Assembly: GCF_902459465.1 (NCBI RefSeq)
Contig: NC_047064.1
Coordinates: 4,428,762 to 4,492,761 of the forward strand
DNA length: 64,000 nucleotides
Direction: 5' to 3'
Origin: Asterias rubens
Lineage: Eukaryota > Echinodermata > Asteroidea > Forcipulatida > Asteriidae
A program made the translations under genes and the position numbers. The notes beneath the pieces are model-generated. The model was not told where the DNA came from, did no database searches, and saw only the letters and a list, made by a program, of their open reading frames with translations. This document shows, in pieces, positions 31,301 to 39,901 of this stretch (its first letter is position 1; each line of letters opens with the position of its first letter).

Positions 31301-31865
31301 TAAACATGTAAACAAAGAAAAGAAATAAAGGTTTAATGTCCTGCTGAATGTATAGTGTTTTTCTAGCAATAGGCCTGGGTATTACTGATTATTTTTAGAT
31401 ATTGTCCATCAAGTTAGTGTCCAAAAACGAACTCGCCGTGGTACACAAGGCAAGCCTGGGTGATTGTTCATAAGAATACACGCCAAGCACTGTATTTAAG
31501 CCCATCACTCATACGTGTTGGCGTTTAACTTACTTGCTATAACGAAAAAATAGAGACGAGTATTATTCCCCAGGTTAACACTTGCATCTACTACTACTTT
31601 ATAGTTCGATTGTGCAAGACGCCAGAGTTGTGAAATATTAGGTTTTTTTTTCTTTGACCCAAAGTTCTCTTCGTTTTTATTTACTTTGTTATTTGTTAGA
31701 GATGATTAATATTCTTCTATGCTGTTACCCCTTGCACCTACTACTATTTTATAGTTTGATCAATTTCAATTATGACTTACCTTCATTAAAGTTGTCTACC
31801 GTACGACTGTAGTATCTGAAACACAAAGCCATCACCAGGACCAGTATTGCACATTCTATTAACAT
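25108..31865 (-). CDS. 11-beta-hydroxysteroid dehydrogenase 1-like short-chain dehydrogenase, 6 exons
   Basis: Exons (transcript order) 31781-31865, 30435-30568, 29294-29494, 28248-28341, 26212-26340 and 25108-25364 total 900 nt, giving 299 aa, close to the usual length of HSD11B1. The order is N-terminal signal-anchor (residues about 1-20), cofactor motif TGASSGIG (40-47), LNHI in place of NNAG (about 118-121, typical of the HSD11B1 group), catalytic N142, S169, Y182 and K186. The S-Y and Y-K spacings (13 and 4) equal those of human HSD11B1. Family role: NAD(P)(H)-dependent oxidoreduction of steroid or related carbonyl/hydroxyl groups at the endoplasmic reticulum membrane. The substrate cannot be read from sequence. 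Exon 1 and the upstream region belong to the duplicated unit that also carries Ig gene A. HSD11B1 versus HSD11B1L orthology is unresolved. Confidence 0.92.
25435..25641. mobile_element. T1 element, left half
   Basis: Left TIR through the tgaggtctcgaaat hairpin, then broken. A separate end fragment in the opposite orientation lies at about 26,026-26,083. Confidence 0.7.
26212..26340 (-). CDS. HSD11B1-like, exon 5 (YxxxK active site)
   Basis: Acceptor ttacaaccacag, donor cttg|gtgaga, phase 1 to 1. It encodes GLISMPFSGTYCAAKFAVHG then FFDSLRLEFELQKLNVSVGI and FVL. YCAAK is the catalytic Tyr-Lys motif. Confidence 0.93.
26400..26625. mobile_element. T2 element, full length (226 bp)
   Basis: TIRs gggcccaatttcatag and complement with gctgcttag-like subterminal palindromes; in HSD11B1-like intron 4, about 60 bp from exon 5. 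Confidence 0.82.
26631..26760. mobile_element. Palindromic element (about 130 bp)
   Basis: gtcgatttcacaaagagcta and a mirrored aactcattgtgaaatccacc end, with repeated ggactagtcct palindromes. Confidence 0.7.
27016..27183. mobile_element. Palindromic element (about 168 bp), related to the one at 26.6 kb
   Basis: agccgtcgatttcaccaaac and mirrored gtttcgtgaaatcggctgc ends with inner ttaggattaatcttagg arms; adjoins a T2 element directly. Confidence 0.75.
27186..27434. mobile_element. T2 element, full length (249 bp)
   Basis: TIRs gggcccaatttcatagag and complement, with long ttgcttaagcaaa hairpins at both subterminal positions. Confidence 0.82.
27757..28147. mobile_element. T1 element, full length, in HSD11B1-like intron 4
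   Basis: About 391 bp, both TIRs. It ends about 100 bp from exon 4. Confidence 0.85.
28248..28341 (-). CDS. HSD11B1-like, exon 4 (catalytic Asn and Ser)
   Basis: 31 codons + 1 nt, donor ttag|gtaacc. It encodes VNFNSYVRLA (catalytic Asn) through GSIAVVSSVL (catalytic Ser is the second Ser). The acceptor agtcgattgag has a weak pyrimidine tract. The exon is set by phase and family match. Confidence 0.88.
28391..28600. mobile_element. T1 element, left-hand fragment
   Basis: Left TIR and the gagaaacggcttcctctgaa landmark; no right end. Confidence 0.65.
28914..29141. mobile_element. T2 element, full length (228 bp), between direct repeats
   Basis: TIRs as in the other T2 copies. It is bracketed by two related 135-145 bp direct repeats (28,767-28,913 and 29,141-29,275). 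Confidence 0.82.
29294..29494 (-). CDS. HSD11B1-like, exon 3 (LNHI motif)
   Basis: 67 codons, phase 0 at both ends, acceptor tgaatgcag and donor cag|gtagga. It contains YIPLDMGDP and GGLDHLILNHITHTPMELW, strongly HSD11B1-like. Confidence 0.93.
29810..30139. repeat. (CAAA)n microsatellite, about 330 bp
   Basis: Near-perfect tetranucleotide array with an internal run of four CGAA units near 29,940 and a few single-base variants at the right end. In intron 2 of the HSD11B1-like gene. It keeps long open frames in several phases that do not indicate a protein. Confidence 0.97.
30435..30568 (-). CDS. HSD11B1-like, exon 2 (cofactor-binding)
   Basis: Acceptor ttgcctag, donor cgg|gtaaaa, phase 1 to 0. 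It encodes AAIKGKRVVVTGASSGIGEQ then IAYHYARRGARLLITSRTEA, the first beta-alpha-beta unit of a Rossmann fold. Confidence 0.93.
30657..31754 (-). other. Intron 1 of the HSD11B1-like gene
   Basis: AT-rich sequence with short homopolymers; no exon, element or tRNA-like sequence recognised. Confidence 0.6.
31781..31865 (-). CDS. HSD11B1-like, exon 1 (start and membrane anchor)
   Basis: ATG is followed by LIECAILVLVMALCFRYYSR, a hydrophobic anchor then a basic/tyrosine stop, as in HSD11B1. The donor is gaag|gtaagt, phase 1. A degenerate copy of this exon lies at 47,519-47,601. Confidence 0.87.
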
Positions 31866-33281
31866 CTTGATGGAAAGGTGCAACAACACCCTGAAGTGTG
31901 TAGGGAAATGATTAATCAAAGTGTCCCCACACCTTTGTTTAAGATACAGACAGCGCAGAAAAAAAACCTAAATTGCGATGGGGCACTCCCTTTTCTTTTC
32001 TGAAATCATTCACTTGATCATTCAATGTCTAAACGAATCGACTCTGATGACTGAAGTTCACCACAAGTTTGGATATCTAAGGGTCACAAGCTAACATCCA
32101 GACGAAAACAATACTAATTAAAGTGTTCACAGCACCATTTACCTCGACCCCGCATCAGACGTAGCTGTAGCAATAATGCAAAAGAAATGAGATTCAAACA
32201 CTGATATAGATGGTCGACGGGTTTTAAAACACGTACAGATCGAGCAAAGCTGGTACAGTATCGTATGACCTCATCGACGTACGTAAACAAGAAGTTGTAT
32301 GATCCTTTTCGAAACTATGGATCTCCGGGTTAGGCTCGTCCGCTTTTTTTTTTTAAAGCCCGTTACCGAAATTATTAAAAAATAACCGAGAGAGCCCGAA
32401 GCCGGAGAGGAGCCGGAGTTTCGAACCGCATATTCTTAACGCCAAAGTGCAAAGACGAATACCAATGTTGCATGCCGAACAGGTTCAAAACGTTCCAACA
32501 ACAGTAGTCCAGAAAAAAAAACGGTTTTACCTCAAACAAATAATTTATCTTTTACGACAGTGCATTTTATTAAGGCGCCTGTTTAAGTACATACTAAAAA
32601 TCCGCAAAAATCCAATGAGTGGAAATATGCATAATTTCATATATCAAATGGCGGCCATTTTAACGAGTTTTTCGTTGATTTGATCGTATAACGTATTTCC
32701 AAACTAAAATAACTAAAATGCATGTTTCAGGATAGATAATCATGTTGATATACCGCTCCTGTATGTCGAACAGGTTAAAAACGTTCCAACAACAGTCAAC
32801 AATGGATATAGGTCAACTTGACTGAGTACTTTGCAACTATAATAACAAAATGGACTTTAATCAGCGAACTTCACCCGTTTTTATGAATACAGTCTTTCAC
32901 AGCCTAAAGCAATACGGTGAATGGAAACAAAAACACACAAACCCCAAAATGTGCACAAATAAGCTCTGCTTGTTGTATAGGCACCATTGACACAACATTC
33001 ATCTGTCTAAAATGTCAGAGTGCGGTGTATAAGGTAGATTTGGCGGCAGGGAGATGGGTCTGGCAATTGGGTACAAGCAATACAATAAACACACTGACAT
33101 TTGTCTCAAAAACAAGTAAACTATAGTACGTGTGTGTTTTTATTACCACTGCAAATAAATGAGGGACAAAACTCCGTATTAACACAAAACTAAAGAAAAA
33201 AACTACGACACTCTTAACATTGAACCGGATTCTTGGCATGATGAGACCTGAGCTATTTCATGGTCAGCATGACCCGGAATT

Positions 33282-33477
33282 AGGACCCAATTTCATAGAG
33301 CTCCTTAAGCAGAGGATATTACTTAAATCTTTTCGTTTAAGCAGAAGTTAGCAGGATGCCAGTCACCAATTATGCTTGTGGTATGTTAGTTCAGCTGGTA
33401 ACCATATTCCGGTATTAAGCATAATTTTGATATGCTTAGCTACTTTGTGTGCTGAAGCAGCTATATGAAGGTGGGCC
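33282..33477. mobile_element. T2 element, unit A (paralogue 48,975-49,176)
   Basis: gacccaatttcatagagct end and a decayed ctatatgaaggtgggcc end. Confidence 0.7.
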
Positions 33478-33504
33478 ATGTTCACACAACCAAGTTTGTA
33501 TAAA

Positions 33505-33560
33505 ACTTACCCAGGGATTCGAACCCAGGGTTACGATGTGTGTGTAATTATAGTCCCTCT
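33505..33560 (-). mobile_element. tRNA-like fragment, unit A (paralogue 49,208-49,262)
   Basis: The minus strand has ccctgggttcgaatccctgg, a B box-like palindrome; no intact tRNA fold. Confidence 0.45.
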
Positions 33561-33611
33561 ATAGTTGTACTTCATGACTCTATGGTTATGTGTACACCGA
33601 CACCAAAGTAC

Positions 33612-33787
33612 GGCCCCTTTCGAAACCACGGTTTCGGCTTTGGATTCGGCGTCAGGCTCCGTACTCTCGTCTGAAGCCATGAGCGTCTGTACGCACATCA
33701 CGCGCAGTATTGTCAAAACAACCACGGGGCCAGTCTAGCCCGAAGCCGAATCCAAAGCCGAAACCGTGGTTTCGAAACGGGCCTACA
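33612..33787. mobile_element. TIR element with ggtttcggctttggattcgg ends, unit A
   Basis: Inverted arms of about 35 bp around a non-coding centre; the outer cgaaaccac motif is mirrored as gtggtttcg. Paralogue at about 49,312-49,490. Confidence 0.78.
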
Positions 33788-34136
33788 ACGCTGATACACA
33801 GCATTGAAAGCACCATACTTCACTTTCCCCCTATGACTTGATTCATGTCCCTTTTTCGTGCGAGATATTATCTCCACCGTCAAAGTGAAGCTATCCCGGC
33901 GCACAGAGTGGGGAAGTTTCTCATGTTAGGAGATGGGACTGAAAATATAAGGGCTCTCACGGGATTGGGACTTGAGTCAGTCTAATCCCCCCTACGCGTT
34001 TAGCTACAATAATATCGTATATTTACAATCTGTTTTTAACCACACGATAGATTTACCGTTTAAAACAAGTCATACTAAGGAGTTATAACATAAATGAAAC
34101 ACGGGGAGACTACGTTGGGAAAGTCATAGACCTTTT

Positions 34137-34278
34137 CGCAAATACCGGGGCGCGCGCGTAAAGCTTGGAATTAGGTGCATTGTGGTCTAGCTGGTATCAA
34201 AATTTGATCCATATCTATCCCACAATGCACCTCATTCAACAGTCTGCGCTTGCGCATTGGTATTTGCGATAAGGTCTA
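34137..34278. mobile_element. T6 element (142 bp), unit A only
   Basis: TAGACCTTTTCGCAAATACC and complement. The unit B site near 49,778 reads gtcattcc without the element, giving a precise empty site. Confidence 0.85.
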
Positions 34279-34308
34279 TTCCAAACAACGGGCGCCACCA
34301 AGCGGTTT

Positions 34309-34418
34309 TCATAGTCGTCCTTTTTGTGACTTTCTGTCCTTGATAATCATCAAAAAGATTAGGATAACAATCAGCCCAGTGAAGAAAAATCCTATGTACT
34401 TCAACTTGCCATTGGACT
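34309..34418 (-). CDS. Ig gene A, exon 8 (transmembrane helix, tail, stop)
   Basis: Acceptor gcttgtag; encodes SNGKLKYIGFFFTGLIVILI then FLMIIKDRKSQKGRL and TGA. Hydrophobic span of about 19 residues flanked by lysines. Confidence 0.85.
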
Positions 34419-37400
34419 CTACAAGCAAAGACAGTAAGAAAATCAAAATGAAAATGTTTATTTATGAAAACAGAGGGAATAATTGTTTTTACATTGCTGT
34501 TTGAATAATTAGCACAAACAAAAGAAGAATAACAATTTAAATATTTTGTTTTTAATACGGAGTCGCACATGGTTTTTAATACATTCTGGAACCAGGCGAT
34601 GATAGATTTTTAACATTATTTTGCAGAACTCTAAAAATGTTACTTGTTGTTATTACTTAATGTTACTAAAAAATAACTTGCTTGACTGAAGTAAAACAAC
34701 ATCATTATAACATTCGAACAGACATTTTTTACAAACTTTCTCACCTTCAGTAACCAGGAGAGGAAGTCCCACTGAAAATTAAAAATAATAAGAAAATAAA
34801 CAAATAAACAAAACAAAATACGATGTTAACAGCAGACTTGTATGTCCAATGTCCATCGTCGAATGAACAAAGTGGACAATCGCTGAACAAACGTCTATGA
34901 ATATCCAATGCGCAAGGTTACTGAAACACAATGAATGTCCATCAAACCTTGGGGAATACCCAATGCCCAATATCAAACTAGTTATACCATTAGGATATGG
35001 TGTGTGTTTAGCATCAAATTTTCAAAACTCCATTCAAAATTTTCAAAAGTCATGCAGTGGTATCCCCTGACACAAACATTACGATTTCGATTCGGGAAAA
35101 CAAAATGTGAGATTGAATCTTCACTTTAAAGTATTACTTAATACAGTTAAGTTTTTCTCACCAACTAGCTTGACGTTAGCAACATGTTCGCTACCGTAAA
35201 AGCAATCGTACCCTGTAGCGTCTTGGGGCGTCGCGCCCCGAATATGCAAAACATTCATGTAGTCGACGAATACATGGTCAGTCCTCAAATTCGAGCTATT
35301 AATAATTGCACTGCCGTTCTTCCACGAGATGGCGTCTGTGATGCCGCCTCTGAAAAAACAATAAAATATTGTCTTCATCTTGGTCATGTTCCATGTATCC
35401 AGTAACTCTAATTGAATGCTAATAATAATTTTGCAAATAGGAACCAGACTATTTTGTTCTTCCAGCCTCGGTTTGATTACATTGATATCAACTTGATAAA
35501 ATTCAAGATGGCTGCACCATGATACAGGTCTGTTATGATGTGAAAACTTCACAGTTAATTTGAACTACTACTCCACTTACTCAAATGTGTTGAGATTTGA
35601 TCATTGTTTTAGCAAATTATTTTTGCTAAAAGGGTAAAAAAAAAAAAAAAACGCGTTTCAGCGAAATCTTCAATGTCTTGAATTTCTTTTAGTTTACATT
35701 GGTTCACTTTAACATGACTGACTGTTTAACTTGTGGTTAACAAGCGTATTCCCTGGTAGTAGGTTTAACATAATCTTGAATCGTCTGACTTTAAAGAACT
35801 CTTTTTAGCAATGACGTCATCAGTCTTACCCTGGACATTTGAGCTCTACATCTCCCCCCTCGGGCACGTATATGACCCCTTCTTCCTCTGAAACCATAAG
35901 AGATTGTAGTTTATTAAACCGTCTTCAACTGGTTAATTAAAGACAGTGGACACTATTGGTAATTGTCAAAGACCAGTCTTCTCACTTGGACTATCTCAGC
36001 GTATGCACAAAGTAAGAACCTGTATACAATTTTGAACTCAATTTGTCCTCGAAGTTGCGAGATAATAATGGATGAAAAAACACCCTTGGCACACGAAGTT
36101 GTGTGTGCTTTCAGATGCTTGATTTTGGGACCTCGAAATCTAATTATGAGGGCCTGGAATCGATTTCAAATATTTTATTGGGAAAATTACTTCTGTTTTA
36201 CTCGAAAACTACGTTCCTTCAGGAGCCGTTTCTCGCAATATTTGTTTTACCATTTGTTTATTTTAAGTAATTACCAATTGTGTCAAGTGCCTTTAAAGAA
36301 AGTGGACACCATTGGTAATAAATTACTCATAATAATTGTTATTATCAAACCTAACTTGGTAACGAGTCATGGGGAGAGGTTGATAGTTTAAAACACCGTG
36401 AGAAACGGCTCCCTCTGAAGTGACGTAGTTTTCGAGAAAGAATTATTTTCCCGCTAATTTGATTTCGAGACCTCAGATTCAGAATTTGAGGTCTCGAAAT
36501 CAAGCATCCGAAAGCACACAACTTCGTGTGACAATGGTTTTTTCCTTTCACTATTATCTCACAACTTCGACGAACAATGGAGCTCAGATTTCCACAGGTT
36601 TGTTATTTTATGGAAATGTTGAGGTACACCAAGTGAGAAGACTGGTCTTTGACAATTAGTGTCCAGGGTCTTTACATTAAACATGTAATTATATACACGA
36701 ACATTCACAGCAACAACACATTTAAAAGCTAAACATCTCAACGAACTGAAAACATGCAGTTGCTTAAAGGATTTGGGTAGGTTTTGTAACACAAAACACA
36801 ATGTCCACAGATTTACATTTAACTTACACTGTTTGAAGATAATGATAATAGAAAGCGTACCTTAACATATTAGTTGCTCCGGTGCTGTAGTTTTTGAGAA
36901 ATTAGTAAAACAATGTCATGAAAGTACGTTTTTACATGCTAAAATAGTTTTAGTCTCATGATCACTGAGACGAAAATTATTTTCATGACATTGTTTACTC
37001 ATTTCTACAAAACTACAGCACTTCAGCAAGTAATATTTTCAGGGAAGCTTTCTATATCTTCAAACTGTGTAAGTTTACTGTAATTCTGTGGACATTGTGT
37101 GTTTTTGTCCTACATAGACCCATTAAAGTCATGTAAATAAAACCAATATTAAATTTTAAAAAATCTTTAAAAATATGTATTTTTATATTGAGAGATCACC
37201 GAACGCAAGGCGTGGGCTGCCACTTCAAGGTGAACTATCGAACCAAATCCCAGGGGCCGCCTACTCCTGATTTGGCTGAAACAGGTTAACCCTAAACAGT
37301 CTATGGCGATTTAAGCATATCATCCACTATATAGGAGCCTGGCTGGCAGAGCCACTGCCCGCTGCTGGCTTGGAAACCGCTTGCTTGGAAATTCAGGCAT

Positions 37401-39265
37401 GGCATAGTGGTTGAACAATAGGCTAGGCCTAAATGCTCAAAATAAGCGTGCCTTGTTTTCGCGTCTCAATAAATTCTTACACAGCTCACGGGTATAATAA
37501 ATCTCATTATACCTACTGGGCCCAGAGCTACTTAACGGTATACCAATTTTTCGTGCTGACACAAGAAGACACTTTTTGCTTAAGCTTATGCTTATTTCAC
37601 AGGTTAGCAAGAAAATAAGGTGGCCATCTTGCACCTTCACTTTGAATTGACATGCGTCATTCACTTTCGTGCAGTAATGATATGAAGTGCTTATGGTTAG
37701 CAGCGCTCCGATATCGAAGTCGCCCAACAATAAACACAATATCGAGTTAAGTTTAAGGTTCAAATAAAACGGCCAGCTGTTTTTCCCATCAAATTTAACA
37801 AATTTCCAAGCCGAAATACTCTCTCTGCTTCAACGGTCCGTTTAAATCTAAGCGTAGCTTAGACGTTGTCTGTGCCACTAGTGATCATACTAACCTCCAC
37901 GGGGAAGCTTTGGTCGAGGAAGATGCAAGTCTACATGTTTTGCGACGTAATTTTTGTCTTTCTCGGGTTTTTGGTAGCCTACGATCGAAAAATGGAGGGA
38001 ATAAATGACAGTAATTTTTTTTTTGCGGCAAACAAACAGATTTGATAAAACTTTGATTAGATTTTTGAATCCGATGAACCAAGCGAGGTAGTTCATCATA
38101 CATGAAAGGTTTAATAGTGATTAGAAAAGACACGACTGTCGTTAGTGTTCAAAACGGTAGCTGGTTTGAGATATTTTATGTTTGGTCATTGAATAACAAA
38201 TACTTTTCTTTCGATAATTTGATTAAAATCACTATCGGTAATTACTAAAAATAGTTGTTAGCATTCCACTTACTTGGTAACGAGAAATGGAGAGCAATAA
38301 TAGTATAACAAATTGTGAGAAACGACACCCTCTGAAGTAACATAGTTTTGAGAAAGAAGTAATTTTTCACTAAAATATTTTAATTGAATTCGACACCTCA
38401 TCAGCTGAGGTCTCCAATTCAAGCATCTAAAAACAAACAACCTGCGCGAAAAGGGTGTTTTTCTCCCATTCATCTCTCACAACTTCGGCGACCAATTGAG
38501 TTCAAATTTGCACAGGTTTGTTATTTTATGCATAATTATGTTGAGATACATTAAAGTGAGAAGGCTGGTCTTGACATTTTACATAAGTGTCCAGTCCAAG
38601 TAAAAAGGCAGACACACTACACGTTGCCACTGGTAAGAAAATGTACCACTAACATCCGTACCTTTTGGACACGCTGTTTCACATTCCGCCACCTCCTTCT
38701 CGTCCAATCTGTCTTCAAATATTTTTCTAAGAAAAACGATGTTGAAGTCTGATTGGCAGGGTACACCTTGGGGGAACTCATCTCTGAATACAGTACAGAT
38801 GCCTTCCAACAACAACAACAACAACAACAATGGCATTAACATCAGTAGACGGGAAAAAACAAGTGACATAAGTGGCTAATGCAACGACAGCAGCATGACA
38901 ATAGCAGCAACAGCAATGGCACCGGCAGCACCAGCAACAGCAACAACAGCAATAAAGGCAGCAGCAACAACAACGCCAAGGACAGCAACAATCATATCAA
39001 CAGCAATAGTGAGCAATATCAACATAAGCCGCAGCAGTATAGTGACATCATAGACTTTGTTCCAAGTCTTTGATCGTTGATTTAGTCGTCCTGATAGCCG
39101 CTACAAACAGCGCACTCTTGTGATTAACCTCCGTTATTTAACCTACGATTGCGAGTTAGGGCGCGTGATAGCTAACAATGTGTTGCGTTTTTCTTGGCTG
39201 AGATGCGAAGAATAACCGCGATCTAAGACTTAAATCAAGTCTACTAACAGCATAAAAAGCAAATG

Positions 39266-39301
<36 letters not shown>

Positions 39302-39870
39302 ACGTTGGCTGGGTGTAGTTTGCTCGACTTTTGCAGTAAATGAGAAAGAAGTTCTTTGTGAATGTTTTGAAATTTTATGAGGGTAACACTCAGTCTTAAA
39401 TAAAGCAATCACTAGGCCTAGTTTTGGTTTTATTGTCACCAATCCTGCTCTAAACGAATGAAAATTATACAACTATACTGTTCAGGTTAAGCTTTGTAAA
39501 ACAAACATATGATTGACGCTATTCTTAGAACCTGGATGTTATAAAGCCATGAGGCGACAATACATATTAGGTGGGGGCGGAGGTGGGGGCGAAGGTGGGG
39601 GCGGGGGGAATGATGCTACAAAACACCAAGATTTCAGTCACCCATACTCACCAAGGCGAAATCTTTCACCCAATTCTCCACAACGATTGCATTTTGACCA
39701 ACTAGTCCAAACGCTCCTCACCGGCCAAGAATACGAACCATCTGGGAAAAACGGTATTTTTTAATTATGTTTTCTTCTTCATTTTCCAATTTTGTTTTGG
39801 ATTCATCTCCCCCCAAAACAAAATGAGATAAAAAGAGAAAGAAAAGTAAACAAAATCACCAACACCCAAA

Positions 39871-39901
<31 letters not shown>

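Noticed and set aside
37885..38133. Open frame on the minus strand between Ig exons 4 and 5 (unit B: 53,231-53,482)
   Set aside because: The two copies differ by 2 nt in an internal T run and so shift frame, and no fitting splice sites were found.
38879..39073. Plus-strand Asn/Ser/Gln-rich open frames at 38.9 and 54.1 kb as a low-complexity protein
   Set aside because: They are translations of imperfect CAN repeats in an intron of the Ig genes on the other strand, with no start context or neighbouring exon.
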